From Prillingera fragicola (Eukaryota; Basidiomycota; Tremellomycetes; Trichosporonales; Trichosporonaceae), in contig BEDY01000004.1 of the NCBI GenBank assembly GCA_002335605.1, positions 1,736,001 through 1,800,000 on the forward strand: DNA of 64,000 bases. Reading direction: 5' to 3'. A program made the position numbers and the translations under genes. A model generated the notes under the pieces. That model was not told the origin of the DNA, made no database searches, and worked only from the letters and a program-made list of their open reading frames with translations. Within the stretch, counting starts at the first letter, position 1. Each line of letters starts with the position of its first letter. Below are positions 20,605 to 32,500 of this stretch, one piece after another.

Positions 20605-21664
20605 CTAAGTGTACTTGTTATACTTGGGCTTGTTCACGTTCCTCCTAGGCGGCTCGGGAGTGAGGCTGACCCGGCCTTGGAAGCGGCTGCGTCCCTCTGG
20701 CATGGTCCTAGGGATGGGCTCGGGGAACTGGGTGCCGAGGTTGGCCCTTTCGATCTCGGCAAACCACTCGGACACGTCCTCGCCCGTCTCCTTGGCGTAC
20801 TCTTCGATACTCCTGATGGCGTCCAGGCGGCGCTGCTCCTGTGCGAGGGAGCCTGCGCGGCCCGAGGCAAAGTCCTCGTCACGCTGGGCGGCCCAGGCGG
20901 CACGCTCCGCCTTGAACTTTTCGGATCGTATACGCTTGCGTTCCGCAATCTGCTCTTTTTCGAGCTCGCGTGCTTCGTGCAGCTTTGCCTCGAGCGTCTC
21001 GGCGCGCGCCCAGCCCGCTTCGTCCGTCTTGGCCGCGACCTCGGCAGCCTCGAACGGCGTGTCGTTGCGTGGGGGGGTGCCCAGCATGTGGGGCGGGGGG
21101 GGAGGCGGTTGCGGGCCCAGACTCCAGTAATATTCCCTCTTGGTCGTGGCAGGCGCAGGCGGGACAGTGGGGAGTGGTTTGTGTTCGCGCTGAGCTTCGA
21201 GGCGCATGCGACGGAACCTGCGGGCCGCGGCGCGTTCGGCGTCCAACAGGTCGTCGGCCTCTGTGATTGGGACGGACACGCGGGCTTTGTGAATCAGATT
21301 CTGAGCTTCGAGCGAGGTGAGAATGGTCGACTTGAGGAAGCTGCAAAGTCAGCACCAGCACGCGCTCATCTCGGCCGGGGTGGCGGTGGACTCACACCTT
21401 GCTCTGGAACGGATGGTGGGGCAACGGGACAATAGGTGGCGGCGCCCAGATCCTCCTGCCTTCACGGATGTTGGCGACCTTTTTAAAGCGAATCCGTCCC
21501 TGGTCGTCCAACATCTGGGTAGGCTGGACAAGCGGCCGTTCATGTGCTGTCCCCTCATTCCAAATGTCTTGGGATGTGAGGTAGCGGTTGCGGCTCAGCA
21601 TCTCACGCACGAGCGTTGTCGCGCTCGTCCGCCACGGTACCAGGACTCTGAGGGTCCCGTGCAT
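20605..21664 (-). CDS. Unrecognised protein, probably mitochondrial
   Basis: Exons 21664-21396 and 21340-20605 give 334 aa. I do not recognise the family. The N-terminus (MHGTLRVLVPWRTSATTLVR) is Arg-rich, has no acidic residues and could be a mitochondrial targeting helix. A conserved-looking first third (DIWNEG, RIRFKKVANIREGRRIWAPPP, FQSKVFLKSTILTSLEAQNLI) is followed by a long, highly charged helical region rich in Glu, Arg and Ala (about residues 190-270), and a basic C-terminus. Length, charge and targeting would fit a mitochondrial ribosomal protein, but no diagnostic motif supports it. In-frame sequence continues upstream of the chosen ATG without similarity. Confidence 0.65.
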
Positions 21665-21868
21665 CGCGCCGGGGTTTGTCGTGCGCTGTGCTGTAAAGGT
21701 GAGTGTGGAAAAGTCAATGAAGAGAGGGTGAGGAGATGCTGAAGTTGGGAGCATCAAACAATTTGCTTCCGCTCGCGCCACCCAACTCCGAGTACAGACG
21801 CGAAGGACAGTCCATGTTGACGTTCTCCCCCATCCGCAGACTCCACTGGCACCGCCCCCAACACGCTC

Positions 21869-22824
21869 ATGGGTCAGGTATCCTCAGCCTTTGATCCGAA
21901 CAGCGAGGATGTGGGCTATCTCGAGCTGAGCACGCACTGACAGACAGGACAACTCGCCAGTCGGTTACGTGACACCGCCGTTCCCGTCTCTGTATAACCC
22001 GTCATTTGTGTCAACGGTGCAGCAGCGTGGCTTCTTTCTGCACGATGCTACTGGTAAGTTAAAGGCTCACGAAAGTGTTATACATCCCTCAGAGCCTCTG
22101 AGGCATCTCACGAGCCCACTCCGCCAGCGCCAACACCCACCACCCTCACGCGCGATCTGCCCCATCCCAGTGCCATGTACTGACACGCGCAGCAATCTGG
22201 AAATTCACCTTTTACTGGACCCTAATCCTCCTAGGAGGCACATTCATGGCCTGTGCCGCCTTGGCCGTTCTGAGCCTGCTCTTATCACGGTTAATAGTCG
22301 GCGTGCGACATCCTGAATCCGCCTACTCCCAGCCAAGACCAACCCCGGCTCCCGGCCTGGAACGAGGCCCGGCCAACAACTCGCGCACGCCGCTAAACAA
22401 CCCATCAAGAACACGCTCCAGGTCCACCGCGACCGACGTCCCGCTCGAACCACTACGGTCGGCTTCGAGCGCAGGCGTGAGCTCGGCGCCTGGCGCGCCG
22501 CACCGCGTCCCCGCGCATGTGGGGCCGCAGGCGCGGAAGCGGCCGCCGCTGTGGTTGCTGCTCATCATCCCGTTGATCATGGGCGCGACGGCTGCTTGTG
22601 TCGCGTTGATCTCGGGGACCGTCGTGGGGTTTGCCCTTGCTGCGGTTTATTCCGCCGGCGGGTTTAGCATGTCTACGTGAGTCTCGACATGGCGTGCCGC
22701 CTGGGCGACAGTGTGGGTGAGAGGGCGAGGCTGACTTTACAGATGGGTGCCGTTCATGTGGGGCCTGATCCAAGTCATCGTGCTCATTATCGCGAGTTAC
22801 TCTTCGCTTACGCGCGTTCTGTGA
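21869..22824 (+). CDS. TMEM170-like multi-pass membrane protein
   Basis: Exons 21869-21877, 21948-22053, 22193-22676 and 22743-22824 give 226 aa. The order of elements fits the TMEM170 family, proteins of the ER and nuclear envelope: a Pro/Tyr-rich N-terminus (PPFPSLYNPSFVS), a first membrane segment (WKFTFYWTLILLGGTF...), a variable Pro/Ser-rich insert, a second segment pair (LWLLLIIPLIMGATAACVAL, then VVGFALAAVYSAGGF), and the closing STWVPFMWGLIQVIVLIIAS. The last membrane segment appears only after splicing to exon 4. The 9-nt first exon (Met-Gly-Gln) is plausible but is the least certain part. The long insert is unusual compared with animal TMEM170. Confidence 0.72.
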
Positions 22825-23016
22825 GAGTTGGTGTGTATGGTGTATCGTATCTGAGTTGTACATTGTCATGATGAATAGACGCATGCTCTACGACCTCTGC
22901 GCTGCGAGATTGCAGCAGTCAGTTGTGCTTGCGGCGCGTGTGGTTACTCGAAATATCGAAATGCATTGCCAGAAACTAGTACAACGTCCTCCCGTCCCCT
23001 CTCCTTCTAAAACACC

Positions 23017-25330
23017 CTAGAGCTTGGCCGACTCGGTCTTGCCCGCCTGGCTCTCGCACACCGCCCGAATGTCGCGGAAGGCCTGGGCGAGCTGGTGCTT
23101 GATCGCCGTCGTCGAGGTAATGTTGCACGAGACCTTGGACTCGAGGCCAAACTTGATAACATTCGGGCCGGCCATGTAGTTGATTCCGTAGCCGTCGGGC
23201 CACGCACTGCCAAAGCCAGTGGCGTAGAAGCGGATACCGCTCGACAGACCCGAAGTGGACAGCTTCCACTCCTGGGACTTTGCGTACATCTCGTCCTCGA
23301 ACAGCGGGTGGGTCTCTCCGGGGCGGAGCTGGACCTTGAGGCCCATGAGGTGGCGGTCGTAGCCGGCTCCGGCCGACGAAGTCTTGGTCATGTCGTTGTG
23401 GGTGACGGTGGCCTTCTGGAGGAGCTCGTAGCGCTTGGCGTCGTCGAGGTCAGGGTTCTGCATGGCCTTGACAAACTCGCGCGAGTCGGGGGTGAGCGAG
23501 CGGATGACGTCGGTGCGGCCGTGCTTGAACGTGCGGGTTGAAGCGGTCTCGTAGGTGGCCGAGGCGTAGCCCTGGTCGCGGAACCAGGCAAGCTGCAGCA
23601 CCTGCTGGACGTAGGCGTCGGGCGAGATCTTGGCGACCTTCTTGATCCAGTCGGTGCCGTACTCGGCCCACCAGAGGGTGGACACGTCCGAGTCGGCAAT
23701 GATGGCCTTGTTGCGCTCGGTGCACTCGGCAATCTCGTCCTGGATCTCCTGGTTGATGACAAAGTCCTCGCGCTTCCAGCCCTCGCCCTGGGTGGGCACC
23801 GCGCCGGCGGGAGCCTGGAACTGCGACTCGTCGACGGGAACGTCGAGAGCATAGTCGACGACAAACGAGGGGATGAGCGCATCAATGGGCGAGTGCTCGC
23901 CCATGACAGCGGCACGGCCGTTGTTCTCGACGGGAATGCTCAGGCATTTGTCGTACCAGCGGTTACGACCGCCCTGGATACCGGTACTGGCGTTGCGCAG
24001 CTGAGCATCGACAGGCGCCATGCGCAGGGGGTCCTCAGTTGGCTGCGTGGGGAGAGTGTAGCGGTCGAGGTTGATGGCAATGAGCGAGCGGTTGATCGAG
24101 TCAAAGCTGGCACGGTTCTGGGGCGAGATGAGAAGAATCTTCTCACGGTTCTTGGTCCAGGTGTCGCGGTGGTCGGCGGTGAGAATACCGACACGCGCAG
24201 CCTCCTCGCCGGCGTCGGTGCGCTTCTTGGCGTCGGCGGCGACGGCCTGGAAGAGACGCTCAATCTCGCCAACAGGAAGCGGGGAGGGAATGTCGCCGAC
24301 CTTCGCGGGCTTGGCAAACACGTCGACCGAGTAGACAAAGTCGTTGATCATGACGGTCGCATGGAGGGCGTCGTTGTCGATAGCCGAGAACGCGTCGCAG
24401 TTGGGCAAGGGAATACGGCTAATGTTGAACAGCTTCTTGTACTGGTCCATGCAGAGGGGACCGGCACGCGAGACCTCTGGGGGCACAGTGCCCTTCTGGA
24501 CACGCTCGCGAATCTCGGCGAAACGGTGAGTGAGCCAGGCGGCACGGCGGATCTGCCAGTCCGTGACCCACTCCATCTTGACGACCTCGTCATAGTTGAA
24601 GGGCTGGTAGAGCGCCTTCTTGTCCTGGTGCTCCTCGAGCCACTTCTTGCCGCCGCCCTCGGACCCGGGGTTCATGGCCTGGCGCGGGTTGGTCTCCGTC
24701 GACACGACAGTCTTGTTGGTCGCGCCATCGAGCACGGGAGGGTCGGGGTTCTTGGCGTCGTTCTTGAACAGGAGCCACCAGTTCGAGTTGACGAGCAAGG
24801 GAGCACGCCACGAGTGGTACGCGAGCGCGAGCCACAGCGTGTCGTCGAGCCAGTTGTTGGGCGAGATCTCGTCGAGGTCTGGTCGCTAGTCAGCATGATT
24901 CGTTGCGCAAGCATCGCACTCACCCCTCAAGCGCTCCTGGAGGACACGGCCGATACCGTCTGGTGCCATAAAGTCCTTGGCGTAGAGCTTGCGCTTCTCC
25001 ATCTCCTTGGCGAGCTGGCCGGCGCCATACTGCTGGTGTCAGCTGGGATGCTCCACTCCTCATGCATGTCACTGCCTTGCGGCGACTCACCTTTTGCTCG
25101 ATGACAGGTGCCAGACTCTTGACGTATCCCTCGAGCGACTTCTCGAGGTCAGGGACGGGCAGGCGGGGGAGCTGGTTCTCGTAGAAGAACGTGGGGGGAG
25201 TGTCTTTCGTCACAGCGAATGGGCGGGCGGCCATGGTAGGCAGTACACGAGTAGTAGCAGCAGAAGAAGCGATAGCAACCCTCTTGGTGAATGGTCTAAA
25301 GACAAGCGGCCGAAGAGGAGGGATGGGCAT
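23017..25330 (-). CDS. CAT2: Carnitine O-acetyltransferase, mitochondrial/peroxisomal
   Basis: Transfers acetyl groups between CoA and carnitine to move acetyl units between organelles. Exons 25330-25091, 25032-24924 and 24878-23017 give 736 aa. The choline/carnitine acyltransferase domain is complete: NNWLDDTLWLALAY near the start, catalytic His in GEHSPIDA, and the LSTSGL substrate motif near the end. The N-terminus (MPIPPLRPLVFRPFTKRVAI) is basic and mitochondrial-like, with a second in-frame Met at residue 33 (MAARPFAV). The C-terminus is AKL, a peroxisomal PTS1. Dual targeting from alternative starts is established for yeast Cat2. The exon 2 acceptor is a CAGCAG pair; both choices keep frame. 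Confidence 0.93.
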
Positions 25331-26412
25331 GCTGTTGGTGGTGGTGTTAACCGGTTCAACTTGGGCCGAAAGTGCGTAAAGGACGGAGTTGCTGCGGGGT
25401 TGTGGGGTGGGGGGTCGGCTCTACTGCGGTCCTGGCTCCTGGGATGGTTCTTGTTGTTCTACAGCAACCAGTCTCTATGCAAGTGATCGTGTAGGTCTAT
25501 GGACGGAGTGAGGTGAGATGTAAAGAGCAAAGTTGTTGTATGCACAGGGGAATGACGCTGCTGGGGAGACTGTCCTCGTCAATGTATCACGCGCCGCCGT
25601 CCTCCTCCCATCTGCCCCCTCTGCGTGCCCCCCCACCGCTGCCCACAGCCAGGCCCACTGCACCCACTGTACAGTGACACGCAGCGCACGCTACAAGGGT
25701 ACAGTGAATGGGTGCAGCAAGTGCCGGCGCTGGATCGGCTATGCTCCGGGCCGGTGGAGGTTTGACTAGGATTAGTCCAAGTTTCTAATCTCATTAGCTT
25801 TATTCCTAATGGGCCCTAATGCGGCTGCCATTGCTCCCATTCTTGGCCAACACTTGGCCCCACTCGTGCCAACCGCTACCACTAGGCCGGGTTCCGTGCC
25901 CCTGCCCACAACTCGCTACGGACCATGTACACGGCCTCGTTGCGCGGATGTAAGCGCACTCCTGGCGGCTGGGCGCTGGGTACGAGCGGGTGAGTGTCGC
26001 GGCGGCATGGTGTCGCACTGAACGCGCTTGATGGGCAGGAGTTTAGGCTGCTCTTGTGTGTGGTCAAGCTCGCTTGGCTGAAGTTCATGCTGGGTATGCT
26101 GGGCAGCTTGTATACAATGGTTGGGCGACGGCGTCATGTCGTCAGCCAGATCTCGTCAGCCAGCAAAGCCGATTATGAGGGCGAGAGAGCGACCTCGCTG
26201 GTGCCGAAGACTGTCTTGGCCGAACAGCGCTGCACGCGATCTCGGCGTACACTGCCGCTACACGACGCGGAGCTTGCGGCGACGTTGATCGTATTACGTA
26301 ATCTTCAAACCCAACCTCCCCATTGATATCGTCCTCCAACCATGCAGCAACAACCATGACGCAAGCAGCGAGCAACTTCTTTCATCACACTGCAGCTATC
26401 TCCAACGCCGTT
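25331..26412. other. Intergenic region upstream of carnitine acetyltransferase
   Basis: 1,082 bp between the carnitine acetyltransferase start and the 3' end of the metallo-beta-lactamase-fold gene, both on the minus strand. It should contain the acetyltransferase promoter. A short AT-rich block at 25768-25821 carries repeated CTAAT/ATTAG words. No coding sequence is supported. Confidence 0.55.
25782..25821. promoter_or_regulatory. CTAAT/ATTAG inverted-repeat cluster
   Basis: TTTCTAAT-CTC-ATTAG (25782-25797) is followed by ATTCCTAAT and CCTAAT copies up to 25821. It lies about 450-490 bp upstream of the carnitine acetyltransferase start codon. The same words recur in other promoters of the window. 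Confidence 0.4.
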
Positions 26413-27602
26413 TTAAGTCTCCTTGCAGTCCTTGACTCCCTGCTCCGTATACACCCACTCGCGCTTGATGGCCTCCTTCCTGCCATCCTTTTTCCAGTTT
26501 GTAATCTCGAGCCACTCCCATTCCTTTCCCTGCTCTGCGTTCAGAACCTTCTCCCACTCGAGGTCATGCGCGAGCACGACGGCAACAGAGTCCTCCTCCT
26601 CCATCCGCCCCATACGCGCCATGTTGGCATACGCCGCGGGCAGGTCAAAGTGGAGCGCGAGCAGGCCGCCCCTCGCGCGCTCCGAGGGGGACAGCCCGTC
26701 AGTGGCAGGGTAGAGGCCGGCGCGGAAGGGCGGGTTCGGGCAGCCCGGGCAGCACGAGTAGAGGCCGCGGACGTGCGCCGAGTCTCCCGCCAGGAGGAGG
26801 TATGTGTCTGGGTTTGTCGTCGTGCGGACCAGCCCGGCAATGTGGCCCACCATGTGGCCGTAGGCTTCGAGAATGTAAAAGCTGCCGTCGCCGAAGTAGT
26901 CGATGCCCTTGTAGCTTCCTACGTTGACCCAGTCGTCCTTGTCGGAGAGCTCGTGCACTTCGCGCTCCGAGCCGTACGGCAAGTCGCTGTCGAGGACCGC
27001 GCTGTCCTTGAAGCTGGGGAAGCCCGGGAGCGCGGCCTTGGCAGTGTCCGGCCCGACGATGAGTTTGGTCTTGGTAGGGAACTGGCTAATGTCGCCAATG
27101 TGGTCGAAATGGGTGTGCGACAGGACGACTGCTTCGATAGAGTCGGCCGACACGCCGTGGGTCTCGAAGATTTCGGGAACAGTGCCGCGCGGCCATGTGA
27201 TGGGAATGTCCTTGATGCAGGACTGGGTAAAGGGCGAGAAATCCTCGAGCCTAGGCTTCAGGCCAAGGTCAAAGGCGATGCGGCGGCCAGACGAGTGCTG
27301 CCAGCGTCAGCGATCTTCAGCGCTTACAAGCTAAGGAGCTTTCATAGCTTGAAACTTGAACTCACCTCGATAACAAAAGTGTAGACGGGGAGCTTGACAG
27401 ACGACTCGGTGTCGCTAGTGCGCACGAATATGCTGAGACCCATGGTTAGGTCCGAATTGCGGACCATGAAGACCTTGCATTTCGCGTCGGGCGAGGAAGA
27501 AGGCTTGAGGGGGGTGAAGGGGATGGAGGCCGTGGGCGGCACCTGGATGTCGCGGTATTTGTGCTTGTCCTCGTAGGCCGAGAGGTATTCGATGGGCGCC
27601 AT
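26413..27602 (-). CDS. Metallo-beta-lactamase-fold hydrolase (lactonase-like)
   Basis: Exons 27602-27366 and 27297-26413 give 373 aa. The binuclear zinc signature HTHFDH in the context SHTHFDHIGDISQFP is present, preceded by an IAFDLGLK strand and followed by GHMVGHIAGLVR and LLAGDSAH, the later metal-binding His and Asp positions of the fold. The overall layout resembles fungal proteins annotated as N-acyl-homoserine-lactonase-like, but substrate cannot be inferred; glyoxalase-II or other MBL hydrolases are alternatives. No signal peptide or membrane segment. A CCPGCPNPP cysteine cluster (about two thirds along) is a visible oddity. Confidence 0.82.
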
Positions 27603-29534
27603 TGTGGGTGAGTGTGCTTGTGAGGGGGATGTGGGAATCCTTGGGGGAAGAGAAGGGACAGCAGATGGGCTGCTTATGAAGAGACATGCCGAGACTAAGG
27701 TCCCGGAACCCCCGTCCCGACCGCGGTCATCGACAGCGCGGCGGTGAGCGAGCGAGCGAGCGAGGTCGTGAACCCGCTTGGCTGACGATAGGTAGAATCA
27801 GCATAGCCGGCCATCGCAGCCAATGGCATGGTCACCTTCGGCTGATCACCTTCTACAGCCGCCCCTCCTCCTCGGGTTCGTTCCAGCGACACTGGCGTAG
27901 AGCGGGGTTGAAGATCGTCACCTGACGAGCGTTGCTATGGCTCCTCGAGTGGGCAGCTAGTGGCCTGTGAACGACAACGGCGGCACCGAGGTTCGGTCGG
28001 CCACTCCCGATCTGGCTGCACGCGGCTTTGTAAGATTCCACCGGCATTTAGGGAATGCCGAGCTCAGGTACCCGATGCCACCAGTGGTGGACCGAGATTG
28101 TGGCCTATTGCTGTCCTCGCGATGCACTGGAAGGTATTCCATGGCTGATAGAGAGGGGCATGGAGAGGGGCAATGTGAAGTTGCTGATAATGATGCAGTT
28201 CAGTGGGGTTGGGTCTTCAGAGCTGACTGTAAAAATGGCTCACTGGCGATACAGCAGGCGTGATGCCAGTGGCAGGGTGGCTTGAGTCACAGGGATGCCA
28301 TAATCTATCCGCCGAAGCGCGTTTCGGTCGATGATTTGGATGACTGCCGGACCGGATATGTGCGTTTTGGTGTCGTTAACGTCGCCAGGATGATAGTGAG
28401 CGGGAAGGCTGCTTGACCAGAAGATTGGGACGAGCAAGATGCTAGGGTTATCCGATGGGGGCTCGATGTGCGCGCTGGTGGTAGGGAGAGAGATAGGCGG
28501 TATCGTGTGGCTTTCGCATTCTGGATACTGTGTGATTGAGGCTCATGGCTCACATCAACTGTCCAAGTAGGTGACAAGGTACAGTACCAGCAAGAGGCGA
28601 GTGTGAGAGATATCAAGTTCAAGAATATCTAGCTTTCTGATCTCGGCACCTCGCCGCCCGAGGTGACATCTGTTGAAGGGTTGATAGGCGGCCGAACCTT
28701 CAGATGCTCCAGGATCTACTGAATGTATAGCTTGGGAGCGAGGCCCATTGCCTGACTCTTGTGGACCGCAGTGTGTCATCTGTGGGAGCTGCCCTGTTCC
28801 ACGTCTTTTATCTCACCGATTGGCACGATCGTTCAAGTATTCTGAATACCAGCGTTGAACCGTAGCGGGACAGGGGGGATACCTTAATGGCCAGTAAAGT
28901 TGACTTGTGTGGCAAATGTTCTCATCTCTCGCCAGATGTTGGATCAGAATGGTGTGGGGATATGGCCCGTAGGGAGGGCTTGCTGTGGGGGTTGGTGAAA
29001 GATGCCAAATGAATCGAAGTCATGAATCGGTTGCTACATGGAGCGATTTCCCCCTCCGAAGAAGCCAGCTGTTCTGCCCCCTATATGTGTTTAAGATAGG
29101 AAGCAGCGGGCTCTGTTGTACATGGCCATTGACCAGTTGTGAGCAAGACGACGTTGACATAGAATGATAGTTGCAATTATATATTTAATATTTGTTGTTG
29201 ACGGAATCTAATCAGCAACGAGTCGTGTAATCTCCTTATCATGTCCACCCATTTAAGCAGTCGACCGTGTTCGCTGTCCTCCTGTGTTCCCTTCATTGTC
29301 TACTTGCTGTCCAACTATCACTCTCCTCGCAACGACTTCATCTCATACACTTCTATTGTATCTGAGTTGTCTACTCTCCACGTACAGACAGATTCACGAA
29401 GCCCTCTTCAGCTCGCAGTTCTCTTTGAGACAGGCTCATCAACGCGTTTCACACGACACCACCGCCCCGCCGAGGAAGGCGGCGGCCCGCCTCACTCGCT
29501 TTTCTAAACTGCGTCCCCTTTCCATCTTCTCGCA
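27603..29534. other. Gene-poor divergent region (1.9 kb)
   Basis: Lies between the MBL-fold gene (minus) and the UBA-E2 gene (plus). All frames are broken by many stops and none shows a recognisable domain. A GAGC microsatellite is at 27745-27763. The stretch 29160-29400 is AT-rich and probably holds the E2 promoter. I see no tRNA, terminal repeats or transposase remnant. Confidence 0.55.
27745..27763. repeat. GAGC tandem microsatellite
   Basis: Four and a half to five tandem GAGC units about 140 bp upstream of the MBL-fold start codon. Confidence 0.8.
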
Positions 29535-32500
29535 ATGTCAGCCTCGGATCCATCCTTAGTGCAGCTTATAGACATGGTAAGCCATCCTCGCGCGCTTCAC
29601 AACCCCGGCCGCGGGTCCCCATGGAGGTGTACAGGCGTCGAGCTGACAACAATGACAGGGCATTCCGCGCAGTCGTGCAAAGGCGGCTCTGATCCGTTCA
29701 AAGGGCGATGTCATGGCTGCAGCTGTAAGTTGTTTGTTGTCGTTGTCATTGCCGTGGTGCCGCGCTGGAGCATTCCGCTGACGGTGTGTGTGTCGTGTTG
29801 TCGGTTTCTCCGTTCGTGACCTTTTCGCCCATGTCGATCCTCGCACGGTCCGCTCGGCTACAGGAACGTGTGTTTGGTGGGGACTTTGACGACATTCCAT
29901 CCGATGATGAGGGAGATGCGGGAGAGGAGGCTTCAACGCGAGCTACAAGCCTACAGGTAAGTTGCCATTATGCTCACATGAGGCTTGTGCTAAGGGCATA
30001 GACGGACGGAGTGAGCGAACAGGGGCGGCGTATAAACGAAGTCATCGTCATTTCGGACGATGGCGGCGACAGTGATGGCATTGAGATTATGGACGAGGAC
30101 GATGATGATGACGACGAGGGGATGCTGTACGAGGATGACGGGAACGCAGAGTACTTTGACATGGAAGGTGAGCTATCGGCACGAGATTGGGGCTGACAGA
30201 CCAGAGGAGGGACAGACGAGCATGATGGACCCGTACGCTGGTGTCTTCTTCTCCAAGGAGCGTACCGAGCGTATCATGGAGCCTATATTGGAGGTCATTG
30301 AGGCCAAGGTCCCGACGCCGTCGGTCGACGGCAAGACTCCCAAGTCTGCAACATCAAACGTTCGCGTCCTGAGCCGCGGAGAGTGGATGAGTGGCTGTCC
30401 AGAAGGAGGAGAACAGAGCTTTCTCTTCCAGCTCTACAACACTTTGGCTGAGGGTGAAATGGCCTGCGCCCAGGAATGCGGCCACAAGTTCAAGCGCGAC
30501 CAAACCGACTTTTTCGCCCTCTTCCCCACCTTTCCCCAATACACCGCACACCTTGCCAGAATAGTGCCAGCCAAGTGCCCTAATTGCGCTACCGTGACCT
30601 GCAGGGCTTGTGGAGAAACCATGAAGATTCGCTCGGCTGGCAAGGGGAAGGCTTCCGAAAATTCCGAGATTGAGGCGCTGTTTCACTGCCCAAACCTCCA
30701 GGGAGCCATGATTGGTGTTGGTCTTCACACTATCGAGCAAGCCTTCAATCCTGCTCTTGCCGAAAAGCCTAGCCCACCAGTGTCCGAGCCCGTGAAGAAG
30801 AAGCGCAAGATCAAGTCGGTGGTCGGAAAGTTTCTTCCAAGCCACCACGACGACGGTTCAGAGAGCGACGCAGACAGCGAGTACGGCGGCCCCGGCAAGT
30901 CGTCGGCGGCCAAGGGTACAGGATACAGCGGCAACACCAATGAAGACCGTTCCGGCCAGCTGAAGGCAGAGGAAGATCAGAGGGAACAGGACGCAAAGAC
31001 CGCTACGCTTCTCTCGCAGGTCGCCGTCTACCTGCCATCAGTGAAGCGTGGCCGCACAACTGATGTAATGGTGCACCCCACAGCACTGGCCCACCTGCGC
31101 CGCCGCAGCGGATTCGTCAACGACCTCCTGCGCAACGACTCGCTGATGGACATGAGCAGCCGCGAATCGGTCTACCGCGCTCTTCTCGACTGGCTCGAGG
31201 TCGTTTCCAGCAACGAGTCGCTGGCCAGCATGCTTGCGATGCCGCAGATGCGCCCCGTTCTCACTGAGCCAGGAGACGGCCCGGATACTGTTCTTGTGAC
31301 GTATGAGGGAAGCTCCAGCCCCCGTGAGCTGCTCGAGAGCGTCTCGATTCAGGCCACTGCGGCCCTCAAGGGTCTTTCGGCTACGACTTCGAAAATTGAA
31401 GAGCCTACCGAGGCTCCAGGCATGCCCACACCAGCTCCGGAGACTCCCCAGCTCCAGTACGATGCGCAGAATGTTGCGCTCAAGGACTTTTGCGAGCGCA
31501 TTCTCCGTGCTCGCAACAAGATTGACGAGCTTCTGACTCTCACGAAGGGCAGCGAGTTTGTCACTCGCATGCAAGAGTCGTTGCCTCGACTCCACAGTGC
31601 TAATAATGCGTCTCCCGTTGAGGCACCAGACGGCAGCCAGGAGACTGCTATCAAGGTTTACGAGGAGTGGGCGACCCGCGTGCGCTTCCAGTACTGCAAG
31701 CTCGCCAATCCCAGCGACCCTACGGGCATTTCCTTTCTCCACGCGTACGACGCTGCTATTCAGCGGCTTGTGGGAATGGACGCCCCCAAGCGCTCTCTTG
31801 CCATTGCCAAGGAGCTCGCAATCCTGACCACCAACCTTCCCACGGCGTGGGGCTCGACAATCTTCCTCCGCGTCGATGAGGACCGCGTCGACTGCATCAA
31901 GGCCATGATCATTGGTCCCGAGGGAACGCCGTACGAAAATGGCTGTTTCATCTTTGACATCTTCCTTCCCTTCGAGTACAACCACGGCTGCCCCCAGGTC
32001 AAGTCGATGACCACAAACGGGGGCAAGTACCGCTACAACCCCAACCTGTACGCCGACGGCAAGGTCTGCCTCAGCCTGCTCGGCACTTGGAATGGCCCCG
32101 GCTGGATCTCTGGCCAATCTACGCTGCTGCAGGTTCTTATTTCGATCCAGAGCCTTATCCTCTGCGACGAGCCGTACCTCAACGAGCCTGGCTGGGCAGA
32201 CCAAGGTGGATCGGCCGCGAGCAAGGCGTACTCTGCCAACGTCCGCCGCATGGTGCTTGCGGACGCGATGCGCAACAATCTCAAGGCACCCCCATTTCCC
32301 TGTACGTCCCACACAGAGTGACCGAGTCGTCGCTAACGTTTGCAGTCGAGCACGAGATCAAGACCCACTTTCGCCTCAAGGCCAACGCCATCCGTGGCCA
32401 GATTGACAAGTGGAAGGCCCTAGACGACGGCAAGGCGACAGAGCATGACGGCGCAATGACAGCCACGGCCAGCGTAGGCAGCAGCTCACGCTCGAGCGGT

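Noticed and set aside
31038..32312. 424-codon open frame on the minus strand
   Set aside because: Antisense to the E2 domain, whose catalytic motif is clear on the plus strand.
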